Shown here one piece after another: positions 25,383-34,720 of a stretch of 64,000 nt of DNA. The translations under genes and the position numbers were made by a program. The stretch covers positions 4,441,001 to 4,505,000 of the forward strand of contig NZ_CP046266.1 of the NCBI RefSeq assembly GCF_009720625.1. Direction: 5' to 3'. The number at the start of each line of letters is the position of its first letter. The first letter of the stretch is position 1. The notes below the pieces were generated by a model. That model did not search any database. It was not told where the DNA came from and saw only the letters and a list, made by a program, of their open reading frames with translations. This DNA comes from Metabacillus sediminilitoris. Its GTDB lineage: Bacteria; Bacillota; Bacilli; Bacillales; Bacillaceae.

Positions 25383-26372
25383 ATGAAAAAATGGATTTTG
25401 TTGCTTTGTCTTGCACTTGTAGTTGTTTTACCACTTTCCGCATGTAATCAAAACAAAGTTGAAACAATTAAGCTTGCTGAGGTGACACACTCAATTTTTT
25501 ATGCGCCATTATATGTTGCAATGGCCGAAGGATTTTTTGAGGATGAAGGTCTTAATGTCGAATTGACGACAACATGGGGTGGAGATAAAACGATGACTAC
25601 ATTACTTTCAGATGGTGCAGATATTGCTCTAGTTGGCTCTGAAACATCCATTTATGTCCATGCCCAAGGCTCTAAAGATAAAGTTATCAACTTTGCACAA
25701 TTAACACAAACAGATGGCACTTTTCTAGTTAGTCGTGAAAAAATTGAAAATTTCGAATGGGATCAATTAAAAGGCAGTACATTTTTAGGTCAACGTGTCG
25801 GCGGAATGCCACAGATGGTTGGTGAATTTGTTCTGAAACAACACGGTATTAACCCACATTCAGATCTTGAGCTCATTCAAAATATAGACTTTGCAAATAT
25901 TCCAAGTGCTTTTGCTTCAGGTACTGGTGATTACGTTCAATTATTTGAACCAACAGCAAGCATCTTAGAAAAGGAAGGTACTGGACATATTGTTGCTTCG
26001 TTTGGAACGGAATCTGGTAAGGTTCCTTATACAACATTTATGAGTAAAGAAAGCTTTCTAAAAGAAAATGAGGATGCTGCAAGAAAATTTACATCAGCGA
26101 TTTATAAAGCACAACAATGGGTTCAAGAAAAAAGTGCTGATGAGATTACAAAATCCATTGCACCTCAATTTAAAGATACAGATCTTGAGATTATTGAAAC
26201 AGTTGTCGAGCGGTATAAGGAACAAGGCTCTTTTGCTACAGACCCAATCCTTGATGAAAAAGAGTGGAATAATCTCCAAGATATTATGGATGAAGCTGGT
26301 GAATTACCAACCCGCATTGATCATGACACACTTGTAAATACCTCTTATGCGGAGGAAGTGGCAGAGAATTAA
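25383..26372 (+). CDS. ytlA: YtlA-like ABC transporter substrate-binding lipoprotein (NMT1/SsuA family)
   Basis: A 329-residue extracellular binding protein. The lipobox LPLSAC places the lipidated Cys at residue 21. The body belongs to the NMT1/THI5-SsuA group: HSIFYAPLYVAMAEGFF start, then a GGDKTMTTLLSDGADIALVG segment. Members bind aliphatic sulfonates, pyrimidine thiamine precursors or similar small molecules; which one cannot be told here. It heads an operon with ytlC and ytlD, and no riboswitch is visible upstream. GGGGGG precedes the ATG. Confidence 0.87.
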   Translation: MKKWILLLCLALVVVLPLSACNQNKVETIKLAEVTHSIFYAPLYVAMAEGFFEDEGLNVELTTTWGGDKTMTTLLSDGADIALVGSETSIYVHAQGSKDKVINFAQLTQTDGTFLVSREKIENFEWDQLKGSTFLGQRVGGMPQMVGEFVLKQHGINPHSDLELIQNIDFANIPSAFASGTGDYVQLFEPTASILEKEGTGHIVASFGTESGKVPYTTFMSKESFLKENEDAARKFTSAIYKAQQWVQEKSADEITKSIAPQFKDTDLEIIETVVERYKEQGSFATDPILDEKEWNNLQDIMDEAGELPTRIDHDTLVNTSYAEEVAEN

Positions 26373-26384
26373 GGAGGAAAAATC

Positions 26385-27164
26385 ATGCCATTCTTAACAG
26401 TCGAACATATTCATCATATTTACTTTACAAAGGATTCAGCAACGGTTGCTCTTGAGGATGTCCAGCTTTCTGTTGAGGAAGGAGAGTTTGTCTCCTTTCT
26501 CGGCCCTAGCGGCTGTGGGAAGACAACACTTTTGTCAATCATTGCTGGTCTAATCAAGCCAGTAGAAGGTACTGTTACAATCGCCAATAAAGTCATTTCA
26601 AAGCCCGACTCAGTTATTGGCTATATGCTGCAGCAGGATTATCTTTTTCCGTGGAAAACCATTGAGGAGAATGTCACTTTAGGACTAAAAGTTATCGGTA
26701 AAAAAACAAAAGAATCAAAGAGAACTACGTTATCACTCTTAAAAACGATGGGGATAGATAGTGTTGAAAATCAATATCCAGGTCAATTGTCAGGCGGGAT
26801 GAGACAAAGAGCAGCTTTAGTTCGTACATTAGCGACAAATCCGAAGATATTATTACTTGACGAACCTTTTTCAGCTTTGGATTATCAGACAAAATTAAAG
26901 CTTGAAGATTTAGTTGTGGAAACATTAAAAGAATTCAAGAAAACCGCTCTGCTCGTCACACATGATATTGGTGAAGCAATCGCGATGAGTGATCGAATAT
27001 TTGTATTTTCCTCAAAGCCTGGAAAGATTAACCGAACATATGTCGTTCCAAAAGAACTAAGAGAACTTACACCATTTGACGCTAGGCAGCATCCTTCATT
27101 TTCATTGTTATTCCAACAAATATGGAAGGAGTTAGATCAACTTGAAACAAAAAACGACCACTGA
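26385..27164 (+). CDS. ytlC: YtlC-like ABC transporter ATPase
   Basis: A 259-residue ATPase of the SsuB/TauB type, with Walker [10 protein letters not shown], signature LSGGMRQR and Walker [13 protein letters not shown], and the H-loop [12 protein letters not shown] segment [10 protein letters not shown]. It powers the YtlA/YtlD importer. AAGGAGG sits upstream, and its 3' end overlaps the start of ytlD by 23 bases. Confidence 0.9.
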   Translation: MPFLTVEHIHHIYFTKDSATVALEDVQLSVEEGEFVSFLGPSGCGKTTLLSIIAGLIKPVEGTVTIANKVISKPDSVIGYMLQQDYLFPWKTIEENVTLGLKVIGKKTKESKRTTLSLLKTMGIDSVENQYPGQLSGGMRQRAALVRTLATNPKILLLDEPFSALDYQTKLKLEDLVVETLKEFKKTALLVTHDIGEAIAMSDRIFVFSSKPGKINRTYVVPKELRELTPFDARQHPSFSLLFQQIWKELDQLETKNDH

Positions 27165-27957
27165 TCTCCTTCACAAAAATTACATTAATGAACTAAAAAA
27201 AGAAAAAAGATGGGTCCGATTTTATCAATTACTCATTTTTTTCTTATTCTTTGGATTATGGGAAATGGCTGGTCAAAGAGAATGGATTGATCCATTATTA
27301 TTTAGCGCACCTTCGAAAATATGGGAATTATTTGTTACCAAGATGAATGATGGTACTCTTATTTCACACATTGGCACGACTCTGTTTGAAACAATTCTCG
27401 GGTTTATATTGGGCACACTACTTGGTACGATTCTGGCAGCAATCCTTTGGTGGTCAAATCGTATTTCAAAGATTCTTGATCCATATCTTGTGATATTAAA
27501 TGCTATGCCAAAAGTTGCCCTTGGTCCAATTTTAATTGTTGCTCTAGGACCAGGCTTCGTTTCGATCATTGCGATGGGAACAATTATCTCGGTTATTATA
27601 ACAACAATCGTTGTGTATACTTCGTTTAAAGAGGTTGATGCAAATTATTTAAAGGTGTTAAAAACTTTTGATGCAACGAAATGGCAGCTTTTCAAAGAGG
27701 CTGTTCTCCCTGCTTCATATCCAACCATTGTATCAAGCTTAAAAGTAAATGTAGGACTATCTTGGGTCGGGGTTATTGTTGGAGAATTTCTTGTTTCTGC
27801 AAGAGGATTAGGATATTTAATTATTTATGGTTTTCAAGTATTTAACTTTACACTCGTATTATTAAGTCTTTTGATTATTGCATTTTTTGCAACAATCATG
27901 TATCAAGTTGTTGAGCTTTTAGAAAAGCGAGTTGTTAAATCAGAAAAAAGAGGCTGA
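27142..27957 (+). CDS. ytlD: YtlD-like ABC transporter permease
   Basis: A 271-residue BPD-type permease with about six helices. The ATPase-contact EAA loop reads [20 protein letters not shown]. It starts with TTG at 27142, which lies within ytlC, with GAAGGAG upstream. Together with YtlA and YtlC it forms a sulfonate/thiamine-precursor-type importer. Confidence 0.88.
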   Translation: MKQKTTTDLLHKNYINELKKEKRWVRFYQLLIFFLFFGLWEMAGQREWIDPLLFSAPSKIWELFVTKMNDGTLISHIGTTLFETILGFILGTLLGTILAAILWWSNRISKILDPYLVILNAMPKVALGPILIVALGPGFVSIIAMGTIISVIITTIVVYTSFKEVDANYLKVLKTFDATKWQLFKEAVLPASYPTIVSSLKVNVGLSWVGVIVGEFLVSARGLGYLIIYGFQVFNFTLVLLSLLIIAFFATIMYQVVELLEKRVVKSEKRG

Positions 27958-27990
27958 CTTCGACAGCTAGTCGTTTGTCACCTCTTATTT
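27945..27990. terminator. Likely bidirectional terminator between ytlD and ytkD
   Basis: AAAAAAGAGGCTGAC at the very end of ytlD pairs imperfectly with TGTCACCTCTTATTTTT. It separates convergent genes. Confidence 0.6.
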
Positions 27991-28464
27991 TTACTTAAAG
28001 ATTCTCTTTTTAATTTCCTGAAGACTTCTTTTTAAGACATCATCTTTCATAATAAAACTAAATTGTTTATCTTTTTTCACCGCTTGAGGAATCTCTTGTA
28101 ATAAGACAGGACCCAATGTTTCAAAATAATTATCTTGCTTAATTAGCTCGCTTATCATAGCAAAATATATATTTTTTACAATAATTTTTTCTTTGCCCAT
28201 CACCTTATATTGACCTATATATTCGATTGAGGTAACAATTCCGCCTGTTTCTTCCTTAACTTCTCTTATGGCAGCATCTTTTGCCATTTCGTTTTCTTCT
28301 ACTTTACCACCCGGGAATTCATATCCTCGATCTGAATGTTTTGTTAACAGCCACTTATCTTCATAGCGGCATAAAACTAATACATGTTTTGGATTAGTAG
28401 AAAAAGGGTGATCCTCAAATGATAAATGTACTTCATTGTGATAATAATCGAAAAACCGATACAT
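27991..28464 (-). CDS. ytkD: YtkD, Nudix hydrolase
   Basis: A 157-residue Nudix enzyme with the complete box GGKVEENEMAKDAAIREVKE followed by ETGG. B. subtilis YtkD removes pyrophosphate from (d)GTP and 8-oxo-GTP and has also been reported to act as an RNA pyrophosphohydrolase. Length and position (after ytlD, convergent) match B. subtilis. Confidence 0.88.
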   Translation of the reverse strand: MYRFFDYYHNEVHLSFEDHPFSTNPKHVLVLCRYEDKWLLTKHSDRGYEFPGGKVEENEMAKDAAIREVKEETGGIVTSIEYIGQYKVMGKEKIIVKNIYFAMISELIKQDNYFETLGPVLLQEIPQAVKKDKQFSFIMKDDVLKRSLQEIKKRIFK

Positions 28465-28533
28465 AATTTAATCCCTCAATTTTTTTCCTGTTCTATTCAA
28501 ATCTTATCACAATGTTATATTTCTGTATAAGGT

Positions 28534-28866
28534 TTATTCTTGTTCATTAATTTTTGAAATAATACCTTGTGTGCGAATCAGCTCTTTTGCTTCCTCATCA
28601 CCAAGTTCATAAATCATTTGATAAATCCTTTTGTTTGTCTCATCAACGGCATCATTTTCGCGATCATAATGATATTGAACATATGGTGTATGAGCACGAA
28701 AAAAACCTTGCCAATCTGAGGAATAAACCTGATCAAAATATTCACGAAGTTGAATAATCTCTTCATCTGTTCCTTCTATTTTGAAATCCCAGGCTGATGC
28801 TGTACTTGATTGGGATATTTGCCCATTTGCAACAGTTATATAATACGTTTTTTTCGTATTCTCCAT
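28534..28866 (-). CDS. Conserved hypothetical protein (110 aa)
   Basis: A 110-residue soluble acidic protein beginning MENTKKTYYITVANGQISQ, with a beta-rich N-terminus and helical C-terminus (KRIYQMIYELGDEEAKELI). It lies between ytkD and dps, where B. subtilis has small uncharacterised genes. No enzyme motif or membrane segment is visible, and I do not recognise the family with certainty. GGAG-type ribosome site and codon use look normal. Confidence 0.75.
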   Translation of the reverse strand: MENTKKTYYITVANGQISQSSTASAWDFKIEGTDEEIIQLREYFDQVYSSDWQGFFRAHTPYVQYHYDRENDAVDETNKRIYQMIYELGDEEAKELIRTQGIISKINEQE

Positions 28867-29016
28867 GTTGACAACTCCTTCGCTGGTTCCTACTATTATT
28901 TTTTGCCCTGATTTTTGTATTTATACAGACCTAAAGTGTTTACGGGATAGATTGCTGACTTTGTGCAGAAAATAGAGGTAATCTTGATAGACATAATGGG
29001 AGGTCACAGAAAGTGT

Positions 29017-29229
29017 ATGACTCATGAATTTTTTTCTAATCCAGATATCAGTAGATTTCGTGCCGATGAAGAAGATCTAAATGCCTATGTACAATTAATC
29101 ATTAATAAAACAGATAAAGACGAGATCCTATCTTGGATCAGTCACTTATCCGAACGTGATTTACATTCTTTAATTACACCATACATTGCTGAGAAAATGA
29201 CAGCAGAACTGGCTGAAAAAGAACTTTAA
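29017..29229 (+). CDS. Small conserved protein (DUF6154-like, 70 aa)
   Basis: The open frame begins at 28963, but the ATG at 29017 has GGGAGGT upstream and gives MTHEFFSNPDISRFRADEED, a compact acidic protein of 70 residues. The 18 residues before it look like non-coding translation. It resembles a small Bacillus family of unknown function. A strong terminator follows directly. Confidence 0.65.
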   Translation: MTHEFFSNPDISRFRADEEDLNAYVQLIINKTDKDEILSWISHLSERDLHSLITPYIAEKMTAELAEKEL

Positions 29230-29230
29230 A

Positions 29231-29268
29231 AAGCAGGTGAAATCACAAAATGATTTCACCTGCTTTCA
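29231..29268 (+). terminator. Terminator after the DUF6154-like gene
   Basis: AAGCAGGTGAAATCA (29231-29245) pairs with TGATTTCACCTGCTT (29251-29265), followed by TT. It starts two bases after the stop codon. Confidence 0.85.
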
Positions 29269-29381
29269 GTTTCAATGTAATGCTATAGCGGCCTCTGCAT
29301 CCTGTTAATGTACAGAATTAATTTCTGGGTATACCTCTTTGCGTCATCACTTGCTTTTCGGATTGTCTTGCACTTGATAGC

Positions 29382-29822
29382 TTACTTCCCTAAGAATGAT
29401 TTTAACATCCAAATATGCTTTTCTAAACTTTGGTGAATAGCTAATAACATGTCTCCAGTTGTTTCATCACCTACTTCACCAGCAAGTTCCATTCCTTCTT
29501 TTAATTCTTCTGCTAGTAAGGTAAAGTCGTCATTAATGCTTTGAACCATTTGCTCAGCGGTTTCCTTACCTTCTGCTTCCTTTATAGATGAGAGTTCAAG
29601 GCACTCTTTCATAGTAGCTACCGGCGTACCCTCTAGAGCTAATAGTCGTTCAGCTAATTCATCGATATGAACTGAAGCTTCTGTGTAAAGTTCCTCAAAT
29701 TTAGCATGTAATGTGAAAAAGTTACTTCCTTTTACAAACCAATGATAATTATGTAGTTTCACGTAAAGAACCGTCCAATTTGCTACTTGTTTATTGACAG
29801 TACTGTTTAATTTTTCTGACAT
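29382..29822 (-). CDS. dps: Dps family ferritin-like protein
   Basis: A 146-residue four-helix-bundle protein of the Dps/miniferritin group, which forms a dodecameric shell that oxidises and stores iron and protects DNA. The ferroxidase residues are in [24 protein letters not shown] and [14 protein letters not shown] (H-x-H and D/E ligands intact). Good AGGAG site upstream. B. subtilis has dps at this locus, SigB-controlled; I could not confirm a SigB promoter or PerR box here. Confidence 0.9.
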   Translation of the reverse strand: MSEKLNSTVNKQVANWTVLYVKLHNYHWFVKGSNFFTLHAKFEELYTEASVHIDELAERLLALEGTPVATMKECLELSSIKEAEGKETAEQMVQSINDDFTLLAEELKEGMELAGEVGDETTGDMLLAIHQSLEKHIWMLKSFLGK

Positions 29823-29957
29823 GGTAACTCCTCCTTTTATTGTTATTTACTACATACCCTCTTTATCATTCTCCAAAACATCCTATTTTATCTAAGACTT
29901 CTCATGATAAAATAAGAGAAAAAAGAATGTTCTTTTTATTAATATGGAGGATTTAAT

Positions 29958-30113
29958 ATGAAATCTATCTTTATTGTTTGTATCATAATCGTCATTATTG
30001 TACTGCTGTTAAGTGTTTTAACAACTAAAAAGGCATATCAATATAAACATACTGTTGATCCTATAAAGAAGCCTGATGAACCATCAGTTAATGAAGAAGA
30101 TTCTGAAAAATAA
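29958..30113 (+). CDS. ytzI: YtzI-like small membrane protein (51 aa)
   Basis: An ATG at 29958 preceded by GGAGG starts a 51-codon gene. Residues 4-21 are a single hydrophobic helix (IFIVCIIIVIIVLLLSVL), followed by a basic turn and an acidic, Pro-rich cytoplasmic-type tail ending EEDSEK. It fits B. subtilis YtzI, a one-helix protein in this neighbourhood. Function is unknown. Confidence 0.72.
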   Translation: MKSIFIVCIIIVIIVLLLSVLTTKKAYQYKHTVDPIKKPDEPSVNEEDSEK

Positions 30114-30271
30114 GCACGTCATTTATTTACGAACGATTATTTTATGTTCACAATGTTTTTACTCTGCCTTATCAAATTCTACAATCTTCGACACAATTTT
30201 AGATTAATCGTTGATGTTTCCTATAAACTTACAGTATACTCTCAATATCGAGTAAGTAAGGAGAGATCATT

Positions 30272-31174
30272 ATGACTAGAAAGATAAACTTACCACCAAA
30301 GAAAGAACGTCATAAGCTTTTCGGCTCCGTTGAACCAGGTGTAAAGCTTAAACCAATAGAAAAAGACAAAATGCCCGATTTGCAAAATACTAAAAAAGAC
30401 TTCCTTTTTACTATAGATGCAGTTGGAATTAGCAATGTAAAACATCCAGTTATCATTAAATCTGAATTGAATCCACAACAACAAACAACCATTGCTAATG
30501 TTAAAATGACAAGTAAAATCTCTCATGATGCTAAAGGTACAAACATGAGCAGATTTACTGAGCAGCTAGAAAAATATCGTCAATCTGGCGGATTTGTCTT
30601 AACTTGTAATAACCTATTTGATTTTACGAAGGAACTAGCAGAGCGTCTTAAACAAAAAGATGCTAGTATTGAAATGACATTTCCTTGGTTTTACGAACGT
30701 AAAGGACCAAGCTCTGAACTCATAGGTTTAAATCATGCAGATGCTAAGCTAACAGTTTCTTTTGAAGAAGGGGTTGGCTTCAAAACTTCAGCATCTTTAA
30801 CATGTGCTGTAACAACCCTTTGCCCTTGCTCGAAAGAAATAAGTGAATATAGTGCACATAATCAGCGGGGATATGTAACAATGCATGTAGAGTTTACAGA
30901 TGATTACCGCGGGGAAAAAGACTGGAAAGCAGCATTATTGCATGCAGCAGAGTCAAATGCAAGTGCTATGATTCATCCCGTTCTTAAACGACCTGATGAA
31001 AAAATGGTAACAGAGACTGCTTATGAAAATCCTCGATTCGTTGAGGATATGGTCAGACTAGTTGCAGCAGATTTATATGAATTGGAATTTGTCCAAGCAT
31101 TTACAGTAGAATGTAGAAACGAAGAATCGATTCATTTACATGATGCCATTGCTAGTTTGAGCTATCGGAAATAA
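30272..31174 (+). CDS. folE2: FolE2, GTP cyclohydrolase I type IB
   Basis: A 300-residue GTP cyclohydrolase of the FolE2 (YciA) type, which makes dihydroneopterin triphosphate for folate with flexible metal use. The Cys ligand lies in TLCPCSKEISEYSAHNQRG and the catalytic Glu/His in the ESNASAMIHP region. In B. subtilis the paralog is Zur-repressed and replaces zinc-dependent FolE during zinc limitation. I see no clear Zur box in front of this gene, although a Zur-box zinc-transport gene lies 2 kb away. Confidence 0.92.
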   Translation: MTRKINLPPKKERHKLFGSVEPGVKLKPIEKDKMPDLQNTKKDFLFTIDAVGISNVKHPVIIKSELNPQQQTTIANVKMTSKISHDAKGTNMSRFTEQLEKYRQSGGFVLTCNNLFDFTKELAERLKQKDASIEMTFPWFYERKGPSSELIGLNHADAKLTVSFEEGVGFKTSASLTCAVTTLCPCSKEISEYSAHNQRGYVTMHVEFTDDYRGEKDWKAALLHAAESNASAMIHPVLKRPDEKMVTETAYENPRFVEDMVRLVAADLYELEFVQAFTVECRNEESIHLHDAIASLSYRK

Positions 31175-31239
31175 AAAAGCGCCTCCAAGCTATGTGGATA
31201 CGAAAACATCAAGTCTGCTTTTGTTCGCAACAAGCATAA

Positions 31240-31277
31240 AAAAATCGGTGATTCCAATTTGGAACACCGATTTTTTT
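31240..31277. terminator. Bidirectional terminator between folE2 and luxS
   Basis: AAAAATCGGTG (31240-31250) pairs with CACCGATTTTT (31265-31275) around a partly paired loop, with A and T runs on both sides. It separates convergent genes. Confidence 0.88.
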
Positions 31278-31304
31278 ATTATTTAGACTCTAAACAATAT
31301 TTTA

Positions 31305-31778
31305 TTATCCAAATACTTTTGATAATTCTGCTTTATCTTGCTCGAGCCAAAAACGCATTAAACGTTTTGCACCTTCTAAATCATGAAGCTTTGCTTGGCC
31401 ACATTGTTTTTCATTAGCAGCTGGAATTTCAGTCACTTCAACAGCAGATTTTAATGTATCTTCTAATAAGTCAATGATTTCACTTACTTCTGGTTTCCCG
31501 CTAACAACTAAATAATAACCTGTTTGACACCCCATTGGTGAAATGTCAATGATATCAAAGTGATCATATTTCTCTGCATGGTCACGAATATTAAACGCGA
31601 GCAAATGCTCAAGAGTATGAATTGTGTCAGGTTTCATCGCTTGTTTATTCGGCTGGCAGAAACGAATATCAAATTTATTTACTTCTCCATCGCTGCCAAC
31701 TTTATGAACACCACAATGACGAACATATGGAGCTTTTACAGCATTATGATCTAATTCAAAACTTTCAACTGAAGGCAT
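31305..31778 (-). CDS. luxS: LuxS, S-ribosylhomocysteine lyase
   Basis: Cleaves S-ribosylhomocysteine to homocysteine and the autoinducer-2 precursor DPD. A 157-residue protein with the Fe/Zn motif HTLEHLLAF and the third ligand Cys in EKQCGQA; the catalytic Cys is in VRHCGVHK region and GCQTGYY. The open frame extends to a GTG at 31787, but the ATG at 31778 is eight bases after GAGGAG, so it is the better start. Together with metK it belongs to the activated-methyl cycle. Confidence 0.95.
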   Translation of the reverse strand: MPSVESFELDHNAVKAPYVRHCGVHKVGSDGEVNKFDIRFCQPNKQAMKPDTIHTLEHLLAFNIRDHAEKYDHFDIIDISPMGCQTGYYLVVSGKPEVSEIIDLLEDTLKSAVEVTEIPAANEKQCGQAKLHDLEGAKRLMRFWLEQDKAELSKVFG

Positions 31779-32004
31779 TTTATTCACTCCTCAAGTAAAT
31801 TCTTCATTCATTGTATCATAATCAAAGGAAGTCTATAAAGCTAGAATTCTTTAGTAAGAATTATCTTTCCGTACTAAATGGTTTACACGACTTATTCGCA
31901 AAGAACACCTACTTCTAATGTATGTTATGAAAAGTTAAAAACTTGGCTTTTTATTAAAACAAAGTATACTTAAAGAGACATAAAAATTAGGAGACGATGC
32001 TTTC

Positions 32005-32244
32005 ATGAAGCATTTTTTTATAACCATTATCAAATTTTATCAAAAATTTATTTCTCCGATGACGCCCCCAACTTGCCGCTTCTATCCAACTTGTTCACAT
32101 TATGGCTTGGAGGCATATCAACGCTTCGGAGCCATAAAGGGCAGCTTTTTAACGATAAAACGAATTTTAAAATGCCATCCTTTCCATCCAGGCGGCTTTG
32201 ATCCAGTCCCTGAAAAAAAGAACATAAATAAGGAACAATCATAA
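32005..32244 (+). CDS. ytjA: YidD-family membrane protein insertion efficiency factor
   Basis: A 79-residue protein of the YidD (haemolysin-type, DUF37) family. A hydrophobic/amphipathic N-terminus ([15 protein letters not shown]) is followed by [20 protein letters not shown] and [18 protein letters not shown], the family signature. YidD proteins assist YidC-dependent insertion of membrane proteins. B. subtilis calls this YtjA, next to luxS. Confidence 0.9.
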   Translation: MKHFFITIIKFYQKFISPMTPPTCRFYPTCSHYGLEAYQRFGAIKGSFLTIKRILKCHPFHPGGFDPVPEKKNINKEQS

Positions 32245-32362
32245 AACGATTTCTAGCAGAAGACTCTCCTACTAGAAAGTTTATGACCGCGAGTCTTAGA
32301 TCCTTCCCTAGCTGTACAAAGAAGGTAAAATAAGTAATTTAAAGTAAATAAACATATCTAGT

Positions 32363-32398
32363 AAAAAAAGGTTATGAGTTTACTCATAACCTTTTTTA
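32363..32398 (-). terminator. Terminator of the carbonic anhydrase gene
   Basis: AAAAAAAGGTTATGAGT pairs with ACTCATAACCTTTTTT. It lies just past the stop at 32406 on the minus strand. Confidence 0.85.
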
Positions 32399-32405
32399 CT
32401 TTCAT

Positions 32406-32969
32406 CTATTTTTCGTATCCATTTACAACCATATCTAGTTTCCCTGTTGCAGGATCGATTACTAGGCCATGAACAGGAATATCTTTCGTTAATAATGGAT
32501 GATTTTTAATTTGATCAACACTATCTCTGACACTATCTTCTACTCGATCAAATCCTTTAAGCCATTGATCTAAATCGATTCCAGAATATCTAACTGTATC
32601 CACTTTTTCTTGTGCAATGCCTCTTTCAACTGCTTTTGATAAAAAGTCATCTGCATTTATTTTACTCATTCCACAATCATGATGACCGACAACACAAATT
32701 TCATCGGCATTTAATTCATAAACAGCAACTAAAATACTTCTCATAATACTTCCAAAAGGATGGGCAACAATCGCACCTGCACTTTTGACAATTTTCACAT
32801 CACCATTTTTAATGTTCATTGCCTTTGGTAATAATTCAACTAATCTAGTATCCATACATGATAAGATGACAAGCTTCTTCTCAGGGAATTTTGAAGTTTC
32901 AAATTTCTCAAATTCCTTTTCAGCTACAAATTTTTCATTATGATTTAAAATTTCATCAATGATTCTCAT
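32406..32969 (-). CDS. ytiB: YtiB, beta-class carbonic anhydrase
   Basis: A 187-residue beta-carbonic anhydrase that hydrates CO2. Zinc ligands are Cys38 (in LSCMDTR), His96 and Cys99 (in GHHDCGM); the catalytic Asp40-Arg42 dyad is present. Length and position match B. subtilis YtiB. An AGGAGG site precedes the ATG at 32969. Confidence 0.9.
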   Translation of the reverse strand: MRIIDEILNHNEKFVAEKEFEKFETSKFPEKKLVILSCMDTRLVELLPKAMNIKNGDVKIVKSAGAIVAHPFGSIMRSILVAVYELNADEICVVGHHDCGMSKINADDFLSKAVERGIAQEKVDTVRYSGIDLDQWLKGFDRVEDSVRDSVDQIKNHPLLTKDIPVHGLVIDPATGKLDMVVNGYEK

Positions 32970-33159
32970 ATGTATCCTCCTTGTTTTATTTTAAATATAT
33001 CATATCTATTGTTTTTTCACTATTATTGCGATATTATATAAATCGTAATAATTACTATTTATTTTTTTAATCATTCATGCAGATTTTTCTTCTTGTTGCT
33101 TATACTACAATTACCACAAATAAAAATAAAAATTTGTTCTCAAAACGGAATGATTAAGA

Positions 33160-33195
33160 TATAATATGAAAGTCTTAATCGTAATCATAATGATT
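33160..33195 (+). promoter_or_regulatory. Promoter and Zur box of the zinc lipoprotein gene
   Basis: TATAAT (33160-33165) is a clear -10. AATCGTAAT-C-ATAATGATT (33177-33195) matches the 9-1-9 Zur operator (AATCGTAAT-n-ATTACGATT) with two mismatches. It lies across the predicted transcript start, immediately before the ribosome site, so zinc-dependent repression is expected. Confidence 0.8.
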
Positions 33196-33212
33196 TATTG
33201 AAAGGAGAAATA

Positions 33213-34271
33213 ATGAAAAAACGTTCTTTATTCATAAGTATACTTTTATTATTAGCAATTACACTAGTTGCATGTAATGGTGATAACACTAGTTCACAAT
33301 CAACAAACAACGAATCAGCTGATACAAAACTGAAAATATATACAACTATTTTTCCACTTGAGGACTTCACCAAGAAAATTGGCGGTGATTTGGTAGAGGT
33401 TGAAAATGTCCTTCCCCCTGGATCTGATGCACATACTTATGAGCCAACAACAAAAATGATGGTTGATATTGCAAATGCAGACGGATTTATTTACTCTGGT
33501 GTGGGAATTGAAAGCTTTGCCGCAAAAATTGAAAAATCTTTAGAAAAAGAAGATGTTGCATTTATAAATGCAGGAAATGGGATTGACCTTTTAGAACATG
33601 AGCATAGTGATGAAAAACATTCTGAAGATGAAGCTGCTCATGAACACGAAGATGAAGCACATTCTGAAGATGAAGCTGCTCATGAACACGAAGATGAAGC
33701 ACATTCTGAAGAAGAAGAATCACATAAGGGACATGATCACGGTGACAAAGATCCACATGTCTGGCTTGATCCAGTCCTATCAATTACATTAGCAGAGAAT
33801 ATTAAAAATTCACTAGTTGAATTAAACCCAGATGGCAAAGAAACATTTGAAAAAAACTTTCAACAAGTAAAAGCACAGTTAAAAGATCTTGATAAGTCCT
33901 TTACAGATGTAGTAAGTAACGGCGAAAAAAGGGAAATTCTCGTTTCACATGCTGCATACGGTTATTGGGAAGACCGCTATGGCATTGAACAAATCAGTGT
34001 TTTAGGCCTTTCTCCAACTGAGGAACCCTCCCAGAAGGAATTACAAAACATTATTGAGACTGCAAAGGAACATGATATTCAGTATATAATCTTCGAAGCA
34101 AATGTAAGCAGCGATATAACTGATATTGTCCAATCCGAAATTGGAGCAGAAGCCTTAACTTTAAATAATTTAGAAAGCTTAACAGAAGAAGATAAAAACA
34201 ACAATGAAGATTATTTCAGTATCATGAAGAAAAATTTAGAAACAATAGAAAAAGCACTTTCAAGTAAATAA
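33213..34271 (+). CDS. Zinc ABC transporter substrate-binding lipoprotein (ZnuA/AdcA type)
   Basis: A 352-residue lipoprotein (lipid Cys in TLVACN) of the cluster A-I metal-binding family. The metal ligands include the His in GSDAHTYEP, the His in KDPHVWLDP, the His in LVSHAAYGYW and a C-terminal acidic residue. Between the first two is an extended loop of His, Asp and Glu residues built from a 14-residue tandem repeat, as in zinc-specific members. The open frame starts at a TTG (33198), but the ATG at 33213 follows AAAGGAG. A Zur box lies just upstream. No permease or ATPase gene is adjacent, so its transporter partners must be elsewhere. Confidence 0.9.
   Translation: MKKRSLFISILLLLAITLVACNGDNTSSQSTNNESADTKLKIYTTIFPLEDFTKKIGGDLVEVENVLPPGSDAHTYEPTTKMMVDIANADGFIYSGVGIESFAAKIEKSLEKEDVAFINAGNGIDLLEHEHSDEKHSEDEAAHEHEDEAHSEDEAAHEHEDEAHSEEEESHKGHDHGDKDPHVWLDPVLSITLAENIKNSLVELNPDGKETFEKNFQQVKAQLKDLDKSFTDVVSNGEKREILVSHAAYGYWEDRYGIEQISVLGLSPTEEPSQKELQNIIETAKEHDIQYIIFEANVSSDITDIVQSEIGAEALTLNNLESLTEEDKNNNEDYFSIMKKNLETIEKALSSK
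33618..33715 (+). repeat. 42-base tandem repeat inside the zinc lipoprotein gene
   Basis: Two identical 42-base units (33618-33659 and 33660-33701), each encoding HSEDEAAHEHEDEA, followed by a partial third unit. It is in frame, so repeat number can change without breaking the gene. Confidence 0.92.
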
Positions 34272-34318
34272 AATAGTCATTTTTAAATCTTAGCAAACCT
34301 ACTTATAGCTTTTTCATA

Positions 34319-34347
34319 AAAACGTCTTTTATAAAGGCGTTTTTTTC
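34319..34347 (+). terminator. Terminator of the zinc lipoprotein gene
   Basis: AACGTCTTT pairs with AAAGGCGTT (one G-U pair) around ATAT-like loop, followed by TTTTTT. Confidence 0.82.
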
Positions 34348-34423
34348 ACGTTACAGATAGTATGAAATCCTGTAGAAATGGCAGACTATAGATGTATTTC
34401 ATTTTTAAAAGGAGGGTTCTAAA

Positions 34424-34579
34424 ATGGCACAAGACGTTTTATGTGAAGTAAACAATTGCAGTTATTGGGCACAAGGGAATAAGTGTAAAGCCGATGCAAT
34501 CTATGTAGTAAGTCATACAGGTGAAAAAGCTGAAAGCAGCAAAGAAACAGATTGTAAAACTTTTGAACCAACTGAATAA
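34424..34579 (+). CDS. DUF1540-type Cys-rich small protein (51 aa)
   Basis: GGAGGG precedes the ATG at 34424. The 51 residues start MAQDVLCEVNNCSYWAQGN and contain C-x4-C-x7-C, then a final Cys in ETDCKTF: the DUF1540 pattern (four Cys), probably a small metal-binding domain common in spore-forming Firmicutes. A terminator follows. Function is unknown. Confidence 0.8.
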   Translation: MAQDVLCEVNNCSYWAQGNKCKADAIYVVSHTGEKAESSKETDCKTFEPTE

Positions 34580-34587
34580 TCACCATT

Positions 34588-34622
34588 GGAACGAGTAGCT
34601 GCAACTACTCGTTACCTTCTTT
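34588..34622 (+). terminator. Terminator of the DUF1540 gene
   Basis: AACGAGTAG pairs with CTACTCGTT around a five-base loop, followed by a C/T run and TTTTTT. Confidence 0.82.
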
Positions 34623-34630
34623 TTTATTAT

Positions 34631-34645
34631 TGATAATGATTTTCA
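34631..34645 (+). promoter_or_regulatory. Fur box upstream of the 61-aa gene
   Basis: TGATAATGATTTTCA matches the Fur 7-1-7 consensus at 14 of 15 positions. It lies 76 bases upstream of the GTG at 34721, with no gene between. A loose promoter (TTTCAT, 18 bases, TATTTT) overlaps it. Confidence 0.8.
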
Positions 34646-34720
34646 TTTTTATGCAGGAATTACATATTTTTTCTTTCTTAATCACAAACTATTTGTAGAA
34701 AATCTAAAGGGGGAAATCAT

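Noticed and set aside
29823..29957. Possible PerR box upstream of dps
   Set aside because: TTATCATT-like segments occur, but no symmetrical TTATAAT-n-ATTATAA site can be read.
30114..30271. Possible Zur box in front of folE2
   Set aside because: FolE2 genes are often Zur-controlled, so I looked for AATCGTAAT-type half-sites, but none of acceptable quality is present here.
33618..33715. Direct repeats that might suggest a CRISPR array
   Set aside because: Units are contiguous 42-base copies in frame with the zinc lipoprotein and have no spacers. No cas-like gene is in the window.
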